From positions 1-64,000 of the forward strand of contig NZ_VATA01000001.1 in the NCBI RefSeq assembly GCF_005870025.1: DNA of 64,000 bases, written 5' to 3'. Shown in pieces: positions 7,368 to 16,994 of this stretch. The position numbers and the translations under genes were made by a program. The first letter of the stretch is position 1. Each line of letters opens with the position of its first letter. A model generated the notes under the pieces. That model made no database searches. It was not told where the DNA came from and saw only the letters and a list, made by a program, of their open reading frames with translations. Source of the stretch: Poseidonocella sp. HB161398. GTDB lineage: Bacteria > Pseudomonadota > Alphaproteobacteria > Rhodobacterales > Rhodobacteraceae.

Positions 7368-10148
7368 TCAGACCCGGCAATTGACGCTCAGGCGGCCGGC
7401 ATGGCCCGTCAGGCCGCTGCCGAAGGCGCCGTCACGGCGCAGGCCGTGGGTCGGGGGTGCCGGCATCCAGGATCTCCGCCCCGGCGCTGATGGGGCCGAC
7501 GGCCCCGGGCTGCGCCACGTCGCTGGCGAAGGAGCCTGCCGCCGGATCGGCCGCGGCGAAGCGCTGGTCCGGTGGACAGGCTGACGCCCGCGCGGCCGTA
7601 GAGCCTCAAGGCCGCGCCATTGCCCGGCACACAGGCATGCCCCGCCTCGATCGCAGCCGCCTCGCTGTCCTCGACCTCGACGGAGCGCTCGCCCGCGCCC
7701 GTCTCGGCATGGCCGTCCGACCGGGTCCAGATCACGTCGGGAACCGTCATCGGCACCAGGCAGGAGGCGCCGACTCCCCGGCGGCAGCTTGCCTGCAGGC
7801 AGCGCTGGCCGTCCGACTAGGCGCCGGCGCTGCCGCAGCAGTCCATCACCGCGGCGAAACGGCTGCGCGCCAGCTCGACCAGGCTGGCCCCGGGAGCGCG
7901 CCGCGACAGCACGTCGGCATAGCCGCCACCGGCCGCCGCCGTCTCCAGCGCGCCTCGGACATCGCGGCATCGCCGCTACGGAACGCCTCGCCCAGCGGCT
8001 GCGCGCCGCGCCCGTGGCGCTCGTGGCTGAACCTCTCGCCCGGGACGGCCAGGATGAAGCTGTCCGCGCCGAGGGTCTGCTCGCAGGTGAAGAGCACGGA
8101 CTCGATGCTGCGAAGGCCCTGGCGATCCCCTCGCCCGCGGTCGGGAGCGTTCTCTCGGCGTCGCAGCGAACCGAGAGCGGCTAAAGCCGGAGCGTGACGC
8201 CGCGCGCGAGCTCGCGCAGGTCCGAGATGCCGCCGGCGAAGTCGACCGCGACATGCAGGCTGCCGCTCTCCGGCTGGGCAAAGCCGCCCGCGACCCTCGG
8301 CGTCTCGGTTTCCGCGAGCCTGCCGATCTCCATCCGGCCCTCGTTGGTCACATCCGCCTGTTAGAGCGCCGCCCCGCTCATGACCCCGCCCGCCTTGTTG
8401 GGCACGGCCCCCGCATGGGCGCTGTCCGCGGCCTCGACGGCGAAGCTCGCAGCAGCCGGATCAGCCGTCGCCATGCTCGCTCGAGCCGTCGCTCCCGCCG
8501 CTGTCCTCGAGCGCCGCGCCGTCGTCGGAGGAGGCCTGGACGACCGAAGTGCCGCGCCCGCCGCCACCGATCGACTGGGCCAGGACGCCGTCGGCATCCG
8601 CGCCCGGGGTGCAGATCAGACCGTCGGTGGTGATATCCACCGTCGCCGCCATGCCACCGGTGCGGCCGATGCCAACATCGACCGAAGCGGTGAAGCTGGA
8701 GCTGCCGGAGCGTTCCAGGGTCTCGTCGGGCACGTCGCTTTCCGGGCTACCGGCCAGGCTGTCGCTGACCGAGAGGCCGACGCTGGCGCCCGAGCTGTCG
8801 CTTTCGCCCTGGGCGCCGCGGGACAGGGCGATGACACTATGACGCCGTCCTCTTCCGTGACGTCGATCCTCTCGCCCTCCAGCGGCCCGGAACCGCCATG
8901 GCCGCCCTTCGCGAAGCAGGTCCGGGTGCCGCCGCCGGAGTTGAGCGCGACGATGCCGCCCGACACCCCGCTGCCCGCCTGGGCATTGGACACGGTCATG
9001 TCCTCATGGGGCGCGATCCTCACATTGGCGGCATGATCCGAGCGGTCATGGGTCGGCTTGCCGCCGGCGCCTTCGCTCTGGGCGCAGATGCCCCGGGCGC
9101 TGCCGGGCGAGCCGCTTAGGTCCCGATCGCTGCATGGCCTTCTTCGCCGTTCACGACCGTGATCCCGTGCGCCGCCATCGCCGTTGCCGCCGATCGACTT
9201 GGCGGCAATGCCCCAGGCGCATGCCATCCCCGAGACCGCAGCGCCGCTGTCGCCGATATTGGCGCTGTCCTTGTTGCAGTTCTGCCCGGACCAGCCGGTG
9301 CCGCCGGACCGGCCAGCCGTCAGGCCGCTCTTCTGGCTGCCGCCGGTGCCCCCTTCGCTCCAGCCGGGGATGGCGGCCATGCCCCGGTCCTCGGCATCGG
9401 TCACCGGTTCCACGGACAAGGAGCCGGAACTGACGGCTGGTCACGCCGTTGCCGGTGCCGCCGGGCCCGCCGCTCGACCGGTCGCCGCCATTGCCGGACT
9501 CGCCGTCAGCGCCAAGGCTGATCCCCGAAATCAGGGCGCCTATGCCCCCGCCGTCGTACTGGCATGTCGTGAAAGCCGCGCCGGAATTGCCGATGGTCAC
9601 GGCACCGCCCGAGCTGCCCTGAGCGGTGGCACAGCCCTCGTCCCTCTCGGAGCAGGCCATCACGATGCCGTTCTTCTCCACGCCATGGCCGCCATTGGGC
9701 AGCCGGCTGGGGTTCCCGTGGAGCTGGGGCCATTCTTGACCGCGGCGCTCGCGCCTGCCTTGCCGGTCTTGCCGTCATTCGTGCCGTCACTGCCGACGCA
9801 GATGTCCCAGGCGCACTGGTCCTTGCCGCTGTCGCAGGCCGACCGGCGCCAGCGGGCCGAGCCCGGCGGCAAGGGCAAGGGGCACCAAGGCGGTGAAGCC
9901 AGACGGTGCGGCTCTGCAGGGCGCGCGGCCGATCCAGCGCACGGCCCGGCCCCAGACCGCCAAGGAGGTGCGGATCGGCAGGGCCGGGTGGCGACGCGCA
10001 GCGGCGCCTGCCGGGTGACGGCGGACGGGACATTCTGGTCCGGGGAAGTCGTCGCTTTCTCCTGGCTCTTGGCGCCCGCAAATTTCTGCCGGACCGGGGT
10101 CTCCGGACCGGCAGGGACATTGGGGAAGTCGGCGCAAAGGGATGTCAT
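7368..10148 (-). pseudogene. Decayed glycine-rich autotransporter-type adhesin
   Basis: No intact gene fills this 2.8-kb stretch, but the minus strand carries a shattered one. Recognisable fragments lie in changing frames: a signal-peptide-like segment (about 9840-9970, LVPLALAAGLGPLAPVG), DICVGSDGTNDGKTGKAG (9700-9830), GAVTIGNSGAAFTTCQYDGG (9550-9620), GIAAKSIGGNGDGG (9170-9215), VLAQSIGGGGRGTSV (8540-8590), and a stalk segment ADVTNEGRMEIGRL to LHVAVDFAGGISD (8220-8360). AQSIGGGG repeats and VTNEG/VDFAGG stalk strands are typical of large autotransporters of alphaproteobacteria. An in-frame TAA at 8361-8363 separates GGVMSGAAL from QADVTNEG. No beta-barrel is seen. Confidence 0.7.
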
Positions 10149-10471
10149 GACCGCGGCGCGACGGCGCGGTCCGGGACCGGTAGGCACGGGGTTCGCCGTC
10201 GCACCAAACAGGCGTGAACATGGACGGGCACGCAGGCAACCGGAAGGAGGGACCGGCCATGCAAGGCGGGCTATGCTCTGCCGCAGGTCCCGCACAGGCC
10301 GGGTTTCGCCTCAGGCTACCTCCGGGCGACGTCCCATGCTGACCACCAATTCGGCTGAATTCTGGAGAAATCTTGCCTTAGCGTCACTTTTGCCGCGCAA
10401 GCCTGTCCCCTGTCTCACGGCTGTGACGCATCCGGGCCCATACTGGCCGCACGGCACAGAGGAGACCGACG
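10149..10471. other. Spacer with no gene seen
   Basis: About 320 bases between the start of the decayed autotransporter and the next gene. It should hold divergent promoters for both. GAGGAG at 10459-10464 is the ribosome binding site of the downstream gene. Confidence 0.4.
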
Positions 10472-11467
10472 ATGCGGCTGATGTCCTACAATATCGAATG
10501 GTTCGACGACTGGTTCGAAGACGACAACGCGCTGAAGACGACCCCGGAGGCGCGGACGAAGTTCGGCGCCGTCGCCGGGGTGATCCGGGCAGCGGATCCG
10601 GACATCATCGGCATCACCGAGGGTCCGAACACCACGACCACGACCGGCATCCGCAGCACGGTCGCGGCGCTGGAGAATTTCGCCGCCGCAGAGGGGCTGC
10701 GCCAGTCGCGGGCGCTGATCGGCTTCCCCTCTCCGGGGCGGCAGGAGATCGCGCTGCTCTACGACCCGGCCGTGGCCGGGATTGCGCATGATCCCGGCGG
10801 CAGCGCCCGCAGCAAGTCGAACCCGCCCTTCGACCAGGAGTTCAAGGTCGACAGCGACGGCGACGGCATCATGGAGGTCTACAAGCACTACCGCCCGCCG
10901 CTCGAGGCGAAAGTCACGCGGCTGGACGGCGGCGCGCCGTTCTGGATCATCGTCGCCCATGCCAAGTCCAAGGGCATCTTCACCGCCATGGACCGCGTGC
11001 ATTTCGAGCGTACTTCGGACCGCAACCGCCGCAAGCTCTTCGCCGAATGCACCTCCATCCGCCGCCGGGTCGAGGACTGGCTGAAGGAGGGCCGGCCGCT
11101 GGCGGTGATGGGCGACATCAATGACGGGCCGGGCTTCGACTACTACGAGAGCCGCTTCGGCCGCAGCGCGGTGGAGATCATCCTGGGCGACCTCTTCGAT
11201 CTCGACGGGCTGCTCTGCTACCCGGCGGGGCGGCCCGAGTTCGGCCGCTACGGCTGGGAGCCCTCGACCGCGCGCTTCACCGACATCTTCACCGGCGACA
11301 AGGTCAATGCGCTGATCGACCATATCATGATCTCGCAGCAGCTGCGCCCGGCCTCGCCCGGCGCTTTGACGATCTGGAACCCCTACCAGAGCGACATCGC
11401 CAAGCCGTTCAAGGCGCTGCTGCTCGACGCCTCGGACCATTTCCCGATCACGCTCGACATCGCCTGA
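10472..11467 (+). CDS. Endonuclease/exonuclease/phosphatase family protein
   Basis: 331 residues, no signal peptide. The family's metal-dependent phosphoesterase motifs are in order: N and E of LMSYNIEWF near the start, ITEGPN, an IVAHAKSKG segment, the Asp/Asn pair of VMGDINDGPG, and the C-terminal SDHFPITL. Members hydrolyse phosphodiester or phosphate-ester bonds in nucleic acids, lipids or sugars; the substrate cannot be inferred. GAGGAG eight bases upstream supports the start. It stands alone, between a pseudogene and a TRAP operon. Confidence 0.88.
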   Translation: MRLMSYNIEWFDDWFEDDNALKTTPEARTKFGAVAGVIRAADPDIIGITEGPNTTTTTGIRSTVAALENFAAAEGLRQSRALIGFPSPGRQEIALLYDPAVAGIAHDPGGSARSKSNPPFDQEFKVDSDGDGIMEVYKHYRPPLEAKVTRLDGGAPFWIIVAHAKSKGIFTAMDRVHFERTSDRNRRKLFAECTSIRRRVEDWLKEGRPLAVMGDINDGPGFDYYESRFGRSAVEIILGDLFDLDGLLCYPAGRPEFGRYGWEPSTARFTDIFTGDKVNALIDHIMISQQLRPASPGALTIWNPYQSDIAKPFKALLLDASDHFPITLDIA

Positions 11468-11553
11468 GCCCGGCGCGCGCCGTCCGCCCGGGCGGCCCGG
11501 CCCGCCCTTCCCCGGGCCTCTCCCGCCTGCCCCGGCGGCGCCTGCATCCATCT

Positions 11554-11583
11554 TGCGTTTTTCTTGTCGACAAACAAAACGCA
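11554..11583. promoter_or_regulatory. 30-bp palindrome, probable FCD/GntR operator
   Basis: Outer arms TGCGTTTT and AAAACGCA flank a perfect inner palindrome TTGTCGACAA (11564-11573) sharing the same centre. The inner core fits the GTM-KAC pattern known for FadR/FCD-type GntR regulators. It lies about 70 bases before dctP and is a likely site for the GntR protein encoded at the other end of the operon. Confidence 0.6.
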
Positions 11584-11654
11584 GGCAATTATCCCGGAGG
11601 CAAGGCCGGGGCGCGCAGGCGATTCCACCGGCCACGGACAAGAACAGGGAACGG

Positions 11655-12719
11655 ATGATGCTGGATTTCTTGAAAGGCTGGGCGCTGGCCGCGCCCGTGA
11701 TGCTCGCCGGCGGGGCGGCGCTTGCGCAGGAGGTGACCTGGCAGGTGCCGACCTCGGTGCCCGAGGGCTCGCCCTTCTACGTCAACTTCCTCGAGCGCTT
11801 CGCGGAGAATGTCGACACGCTGACCGGCGGCCGGGTCGAGATCGAGCCCTTCGGCGCGGGCGTGCTGGTCCCGGCGCTGAAGGTCTACGAGGGGGTCAAG
11901 GACGGCGTCATCGCCGCGGGCCATTCGACGCCGAGCTACCTCGTCAACCAGGACCCGGTGAACGCGATCTTCGCGGGCTTCCCGGGCGGCATGGGCCCCG
12001 AGGCCTACATCACCTGGATCTACGAGGATGGCGGCAAGGACGCGCTCTACGAGCTGCGCGCGGCCGAAGGGCTGAAGAGCCTGGTGGTCGGCATCGGCTC
12101 CTCCGAGATCATGGCGCATTCCAACGTGCCGATCCGCACCGCCGCCGATCTGAAGGGCCTGAAATACCGCACCTCCGGGCCCTGGGCCGAGGTGATGAAG
12201 GAATATTTCGGCGCCGTGCCGACCGTGGTGCCGCCGGGCGAGATCTACACGCTGCTGCAGCGCAAGGGCGTCGACCTGATCGAATGGGGCCCGCCCTCCG
12301 GCAACCTGCCCGAAGGCTTCCACGAGGCGGCGAAATACATCATCGTGCCGGGCGTCCACCAGCCGACCTTCCTGTGGGAAGTGGTGCTGAAGCAGGAGAC
12401 CTGGGACGCGCTGCCCGCGGATCTGCAGGGGCTGATCGACAAGGCCGCCGACCTGACGACGATGCAGGGGCTGCTGCACTTCTACAGCCAGGACATCAAG
12501 GCGATGGAGACCTACCGCAGCGGCGCGAACGAGATCATCACGCTCGATCCCGCCTTCGTCGAGGAGCTGTCGGAGGCCGGGCAGGACTGGATCGCCAAGA
12601 CCGCCGAAGCGCAGAAGGCCGAGGGAAAGCCGGCCATGTCGGAGCTGCTCGCGAAATACGAGGCCTTCGAGCACAGCTGGTCGGCCGAGAGCAGCTATCT
12701 GATCCGCAACCAGGACTGA
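11655..12719 (+). CDS. dctP: TRAP transporter substrate-binding protein DctP
   Basis: 354 residues. Signal peptide at 1-22 (GGAALAQ cleavage region), then the DctP fold: a YVNFLERFAENVDTLTGGRVEIE start, the middle motif LKGLKYRTSGPWAEVMKEYF with its conserved Arg that usually contacts a substrate carboxylate, and GVDLIEWGPPSGN. It captures an organic acid in the periplasm and hands it to DctQM. AGGGA before ATG 11655 supports the start. First gene of an operon with dctQ 13 bases downstream. The ligand is probably a carboxylate, linked to the lyase at 14590. Confidence 0.94.
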   Translation: MMLDFLKGWALAAPVMLAGGAALAQEVTWQVPTSVPEGSPFYVNFLERFAENVDTLTGGRVEIEPFGAGVLVPALKVYEGVKDGVIAAGHSTPSYLVNQDPVNAIFAGFPGGMGPEAYITWIYEDGGKDALYELRAAEGLKSLVVGIGSSEIMAHSNVPIRTAADLKGLKYRTSGPWAEVMKEYFGAVPTVVPPGEIYTLLQRKGVDLIEWGPPSGNLPEGFHEAAKYIIVPGVHQPTFLWEVVLKQETWDALPADLQGLIDKAADLTTMQGLLHFYSQDIKAMETYRSGANEIITLDPAFVEELSEAGQDWIAKTAEAQKAEGKPAMSELLAKYEAFEHSWSAESSYLIRNQD

Positions 12720-12732
12720 CGGCAGCGGGGCG

Positions 12733-13245
12733 ATGATGGACCGGATCCTCTCTGCGGTCGACGCGGTGTCCCTGGCGCTGTCGCGGGTCGCGCAGGCGGT
12801 GACCGTGATCCTCGTCGCCGCGATGCTCTACGAAGTGGCGGCGCGCTATCTCTTCGGCGCGCCGACCCTCTGGGCCTTCGACATCTCCTACATGGCGACC
12901 GGCACGCTCTTCGTGCTGGGCGCCGCCCAGGCGCTGCGCGAGGACGCCCATGTGCGCATCGACGTGCTGGCCGCGCGGCTGCCGGCCCGGCTGCGCCGCG
13001 GCATCGAGGCGGCAGTGTTCCTGCTGGCGCTGGCGCCGCTCTTCGCGATGCTGGCCCGCGTCGCCGTCCAGCGCGCCTGGCGCGCCTGGCAGCAGGGCGA
13101 GGTGGAAAGCGTCAGCCCCTGGGCGCCGCTGATGTGGCCCTTCTACGCGCTCCTGGCCCTCGGCCTCGCCGCGCTTGCCCTGCAGATCGCCGTCCACGGG
13201 CTGCGCGCCCTGGCCGGCCGCCCCGACGTCCAGCCGGAGACCTGA
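12733..13245 (+). CDS. dctQ: TRAP transporter small permease DctQ
   Basis: 170 residues with four predicted membrane helices (about 15-35, 48-68, 90-112, 131-155). It has the usual YEVAARYLFGAPTLWAFDIS motif and the AHVRIDVL loop of the DctQ family. It forms the small membrane subunit with DctM. Two tandem ATGs (12733, 12736) are possible starts. Between dctP and dctM. Confidence 0.93.
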   Translation: MMDRILSAVDAVSLALSRVAQAVTVILVAAMLYEVAARYLFGAPTLWAFDISYMATGTLFVLGAAQALREDAHVRIDVLAARLPARLRRGIEAAVFLLALAPLFAMLARVAVQRAWRAWQQGEVESVSPWAPLMWPFYALLALGLAALALQIAVHGLRALAGRPDVQPET

Positions 13246-13249
13246 TCCC

Positions 13250-14557
13250 ATGTCCGTTGCCGCCCTGATGTTCCCCGCGCTCTTCGCGCTGGTCCTGGCC
13301 GGGATCCCGATCGCCTTCTCGCTGGCCGTGGTATCGGCCGGCGCCGGGATGATGGTCTTCGGCGACCGCGCCTTCGCGCAGCTCTACGGCTCCTTCTATT
13401 CCGCGGCGACCAATTTCATCCTCGCCGCCATCCCGATGTTCGTGCTGATGGGCGCGATCATGGAGCGCTCGGGCATTGCCGAGCGGCTCTTCGGCGTGAT
13501 GCAGGCCTGGACGCGGCGCCTGCCCGGCGGGCTGGCCGTCGCGACCATCGCCATGGGCGCGGTCTTCGCCGCCGCCGCCGGGGTGGTCGGCGCGGTCGAG
13601 GTGATGATCGGCATGATGGCGATCCCGGCGATGCAGCGCGCGGGCTACCGCAATTCGCTGACCGCCGGCACGATCTGCGCGGGCGGCTCGCTCGGCACGA
13701 TGATCCCGCCCTCGGTGATCGCGGTGATGTACGCCTCGCTGGCGCAGCTCTCGGTCGGCGAGCTGCTGGCCGGGATGATGCTGCCCGGGCTGCTGATGGT
13801 CGGGCTCTTCATCCTCTTCCTGATCCTGCAGGGCATGGCCTTCCCGCCCGCGGGCGACGCGGAACCCGTGCCGGATCTGCCGCTGGCGGAGAAGCTGCGC
13901 ATGACGCTGACCTCGCTCCTGCCGGTCTGCCTGCTGGTCGTCGCGGTGCTGGGCTCGCTGCTGGCCGGGATCGCCTCGCCGACCGAGGCCGCCTCGGTCG
14001 GCGCCGCGGGCGCCGCGATCCTCTCGGTCGCCTATCGCCGCTTCAGCCTGCCGATGCTGGCGGACGCGCTGCGGATCACCGTGCGGATCTCGGCGATGAT
14101 CCTGCTGATCGTGGCCGCCGGAACGATGTTCATGGGCACGTTCGCGGCCAATGGCGGCTCGAAGCTGATCCGCGAGGCGGTGGCGGCGGCGGGGCTTGGC
14201 GATGCCGGGATGATCCTGCTTTTCCTCGGCATCGTGCTGCTCTTGGGCTTCGTGCTCGACTGGACGGCGAATGTGCTGATCTGCGTGCCGCTCTTCACGC
14301 CCTTCATCCGGCAGGCGGGGATCGATCCGGTCTGGTTCGCGACCATGGCGATCATCGTCATCCAGACCAGCTACCTGACGCCGCCCATGGCCTCTTCGAT
14401 CTTCTACCTCAAGTCGATCGCGCCGCCGGACATGACATACGGCCAGATGTGCCGCGGCGTGGTGCCCTTCATCCTGCTGCAGCTCGCGACGCTGGCCGCC
14501 GTGGCGCTCTGGCCCGGCCTCGCGACCTGGCTGCCCTCGCAAATCGTCGGGTTCTGA
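13250..14557 (+). CDS. dctM: TRAP transporter large permease DctM
   Basis: 435 residues, about 11-12 membrane helices, the standard length for DctM. Typical features include GIPIAFSLAVV at the N-terminus, AIPMFVLMGAIM, GGSLGTMIPPSVIAVMY, and ASPTEAASVGA. It is the sodium-coupled membrane channel subunit of the TRAP system. It starts four bases after the dctQ stop, so it is co-transcribed and probably coupled. The ATG at 13250 is preferred over a longer frame overlapping dctQ. Confidence 0.95.
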   Translation: MSVAALMFPALFALVLAGIPIAFSLAVVSAGAGMMVFGDRAFAQLYGSFYSAATNFILAAIPMFVLMGAIMERSGIAERLFGVMQAWTRRLPGGLAVATIAMGAVFAAAAGVVGAVEVMIGMMAIPAMQRAGYRNSLTAGTICAGGSLGTMIPPSVIAVMYASLAQLSVGELLAGMMLPGLLMVGLFILFLILQGMAFPPAGDAEPVPDLPLAEKLRMTLTSLLPVCLLVVAVLGSLLAGIASPTEAASVGAAGAAILSVAYRRFSLPMLADALRITVRISAMILLIVAAGTMFMGTFAANGGSKLIREAVAAAGLGDAGMILLFLGIVLLLGFVLDWTANVLICVPLFTPFIRQAGIDPVWFATMAIIVIQTSYLTPPMASSIFYLKSIAPPDMTYGQMCRGVVPFILLQLATLAAVALWPGLATWLPSQIVGF

Positions 14558-14589
14558 CCCGGCCCCCTCTCCCGAAGGAAGACAAGAAG

Positions 14590-15531
14590 ATGACGCAAAG
14601 CGTGTTCGACGGCTGCATGCCGGCGCTGATGACCCCCTGCACGCCGGACCGGAAACCCGATTTCGACGCCCTGGTCCGCAAGGGCCGGGAGCTGGTGGCG
14701 CTCGGCATGTCCGGCGTGGTCTATTGCGGCTCGATGGGCGACTGGCCGCTGCTGAGCGATGCCGAGCGGATGGAGGGCGTCGCGCGGCTGGCCGCGGCGG
14801 GCGTCCCGGTCGTCGTCGGCACCGGCGCGGTCAATACCCGCCTCGCCGCCGCCCATGCCGCCCATGCCGCCGAGGCCGGGGCAAGGGGGCTGATGCTGAT
14901 CCCGCGGGTCCTGTCGCGCGGCTCCTCCGCGGCGGCGCAGAAGGCGCATTTCAAGGCCGTGCTCTCGGCCGCGCCCGATCTGCCGGCGGTGATCTACAAC
15001 AGCCCCTATTACGGCTTCGCCACCCGCGCCGACCTGTTCTTCGCGCTGCGCGCGGAGCATCCGAACCTGATCGGCTTCAAGGAATTCGGCGGCGCGGCCG
15101 ACATGCGCTATGCCGCCGAGAGCATCACCTCGGCCGATCCGGAGGTCTCGCTGATGGTCGGGGTCGATACCTGCGTGGTGCATGGCTATGTCAATTGCGG
15201 CGCGACCGGGGCGATCACCGGGATCGGCAATGCCCTGCCGCGCGAGGTGCTGCAGCTGGTCGCGCTCAGCCGCGCGGCGGCGGCGGGCGATGCGGTGGCG
15301 CGGGCGCGGGCATCCGAGCTGGAGGCCGCGCTCCACGTGCTGTCCTCCTTCGACGAGGGGCCGGATCTGGTCCTCTACTACAAGCATCTCATGGTGCTGA
15401 ACGGCGAGGAGGAATACCGGCTGCATTTCAACGAGGAAGACGCGCTGAGCGCGCCGCAGAAGGCCTATGCCGAGGCGCAGTACGCGCTGTTCCGCAGCTG
15501 GTATGCCGGCTGGAGCGCCGCGGCGGCCTGA
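14590..15531 (+). CDS. Dihydrodipicolinate synthase-family lyase/aldolase
   Basis: 313 residues, a TIM-barrel class I aldolase. The Schiff-base Lys is in LIGFKEFGG and the catalytic Tyr in YNSPYYGF; GSMGDWPLL near residue 50 replaces the usual GTTGE. It likely splits or dehydrates a 2-keto acid or hydroxyproline-derived pyrroline carboxylate. It is not biosynthetic dapA judging by the context: it follows dctPQM in one operon and is controlled by a neighbouring GntR/FCD regulator. GAAGGAAG upstream supports ATG 14590. The exact substrate is unknown. Confidence 0.88.
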   Translation: MTQSVFDGCMPALMTPCTPDRKPDFDALVRKGRELVALGMSGVVYCGSMGDWPLLSDAERMEGVARLAAAGVPVVVGTGAVNTRLAAAHAAHAAEAGARGLMLIPRVLSRGSSAAAQKAHFKAVLSAAPDLPAVIYNSPYYGFATRADLFFALRAEHPNLIGFKEFGGAADMRYAAESITSADPEVSLMVGVDTCVVHGYVNCGATGAITGIGNALPREVLQLVALSRAAAAGDAVARARASELEAALHVLSSFDEGPDLVLYYKHLMVLNGEEEYRLHFNEEDALSAPQKAYAEAQYALFRSWYAGWSAAAA

Positions 15532-15547
15532 GGCCGCCTCCGCCCCT

Positions 15548-15568
15548 CCCGGTCAGAGGCTGACCGGG
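15548..15568. terminator. Hairpin between convergent genes
   Basis: Perfect 9-bp arms CCCGGTCAG and CTGACCGGG with an AGG loop. It overlaps the end of the GntR gene and follows the lyase stop by 16 bases. No T-tract; a plausible bidirectional terminator. Confidence 0.4.
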
Positions 15569-16266
15569 CGGCGGCGGTCGCGGGCGATATAGCCCTGGAT
15601 CTGGCGGACGATCTGGTCGGCATGGCCGGTCGCCAGCCGGTCCGCCGCCGCGATGTCGCGCGCCGCGATCGCCTCGATCATCTGCTCGTGCTCCTCGACA
15701 TACTGCACCGGCAGCTTGTCGTCGAAGGAGGAATAGTAGAGCCGCAGCAGCCGCCTGCCCTCGTCGAGCAGCCGGGTGAAGAGCGCGGTGTAGTAGGGAT
15801 TGCGTCCGGCCTCGGCGATGGCGACATGGAAATCGCGGTTCGCGGCGATCATCGCCAGCGCGTCCTGCGCCGCCACCGCCGCCGAGAAGGCCTGCTGGTA
15901 GGGCCGGATCCGCTCGAGATCGGCAGGCTCGTGGAACTCCGCCGCCAGCCGCGTGGTCACGCGGTACATCAGCGTCAGCGCGTCGAAGAAGCTGTTCAGG
16001 TTCAGGAAGTCGATATGCGACACGATGCTGGAGCGGTTCGGCAGCGTCACCACCAGCCCGTCCGCGGCCAGCCGCACCAGCGCCTCGCGCACCGGGGTGC
16101 GCGACATGCCGAAGCGGGCCGATAGCTCCACCTCGTCGATCGGGCTGCCCGGCGCGATCGCCAGATCGAGGATCTCGCTGCGCAGGGTCTCGTAGACGGT
16201 CCGCACGCCCGAGCCGCGCGCGCGCTCGGGGGCCTCCGTCTTCTGCTGTGGCTTGGCCATGGTCAT
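15553..16266 (-). CDS. GntR-family regulator, FCD (FadR) subfamily
   Basis: 237 residues. N-terminal winged helix (about 20-90) with the GntR signature IDEVELSARFGMSRTPVREAL, then an all-helical FCD effector domain with metal-binding histidines in NRDFHVAIAEAG and later EEHEQMIEAIAARD and GHADQIV. It probably represses the dctPQM-lyase operon until the substrate or its metabolite binds. Convergent with that operon. ATG 16266 is followed by ATG 16260; either could be the start. Confidence 0.92.
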   Translation of the reverse strand: MTMAKPQQKTEAPERARGSGVRTVYETLRSEILDLAIAPGSPIDEVELSARFGMSRTPVREALVRLAADGLVVTLPNRSSIVSHIDFLNLNSFFDALTLMYRVTTRLAAEFHEPADLERIRPYQQAFSAAVAAQDALAMIAANRDFHVAIAEAGRNPYYTALFTRLLDEGRRLLRLYYSSFDDKLPVQYVEEHEQMIEAIAARDIAAADRLATGHADQIVRQIQGYIARDRRRPVSL

Positions 16267-16308
16267 GCTCCGGACTGTCGCCGCCCCGGCACGGGCAGCC
16301 GATCTTGC

Positions 16309-16323
16309 GTATTACTAAAATAC
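16309..16323. promoter_or_regulatory. Inverted repeat upstream of the GntR gene
   Basis: GTATT-N5-AATAC in an AT-rich patch 43 bases before the GntR start. It could be an autoregulatory operator or part of the promoter. Short, so weak evidence. Confidence 0.3.
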
Positions 16324-16643
16324 AAAAAGTATGCAAAAGCCATGCGGAAAACACCCGCGGGGCGCGGATTCCCCCGGCTGTCCGGCAGTCAGGGCAGAAC
16401 CGGCCCGCTGTCAAGCGCCTGCCCGGTTGCGACCATTGTCTGAGCCGCTCTCACGATCTTCTCAGACATCTCTCAGGCGGCTCTCAGGGCGGCGCGCTAG
16501 TCTCTCCGGGCAGGCCGGAGACGGGCCCGGGGAGGACGGACATGCAGCGATATTCCGGAAGGTCCGGGATGGCGGCCGGTGCGCTCCGCGGCGGGACCGG
16601 GAGGCGACGGCCGCGCATCACCCAACCCGTGAGGAGGACCCCG

Positions 16644-16904
16644 ATGAAACACCTGTTCCTGGCCGCAGCCGCCGCCATTGCGCTCGCCGCCGCCCCGGCG
16701 CTGGCGCAAGACGATGCCGTCCCGCAGGAGACCGTCGACGCGATCATGGCGAAGCTCGCCGGGATGAACTGCCAGATGGACCCGTCGGATATCGAGATGG
16801 AGGCGGAGGGCTACGACCTCGACGACGTGATCTGCGAGGGCGGACAGCAGTTCGACATCATGCTCGACACCGACCTGAACGAGACCGGCCGCCGCGCCGA
16901 GTGA
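16644..16904 (+). CDS. Small periplasmic PepSY-like protein
   Basis: 86 residues: signal peptide with cleavage after APALA (about residue 20), then a short acidic domain (VDAIMAKLAGMNCQMDP, IEMEAEGYDLDDVICEGG, FDIMLDTDLNE) that resembles half of a PepSY domain. Function unknown; such small proteins often bind metals or inhibit proteases in the periplasm. GAGGAGGA upstream fixes the start. A strong hairpin follows the stop. Confidence 0.7.
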   Translation: MKHLFLAAAAAIALAAAPALAQDDAVPQETVDAIMAKLAGMNCQMDPSDIEMEAEGYDLDDVICEGGQQFDIMLDTDLNETGRRAE

Positions 16905-16909
16905 CCCTG

Positions 16910-16942
16910 CCGGGCGGCGGAGACCGGCGCGCCGCCGCCCGG
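16910..16942. terminator. GC-rich hairpin after small periplasmic gene
   Basis: Perfect 11-bp arms CCGGGCGGCGG and CCGCCGCCCGG with an 11-base loop, five bases after the stop at 16904. No T-tract, but the stem is very stable. Confidence 0.4.
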
Positions 16943-16994
16943 GCATCGCCGAGGTGAATTGAGCTGCGGGCCGGAACAGGCTAACCAGCACGGC

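Noticed and set aside
13112-14542. Minus-strand frame of 476 codons opposite dctM
   Set aside because: Low-complexity His/Arg/Asp/Gln composition with no domain; a shadow of dctM.
14590-15531. Biosynthetic dapA
   Set aside because: The usual GTTGE motif is altered and the gene lies in a TRAP operon under a GntR/FCD regulator, pointing to a catabolic lyase.
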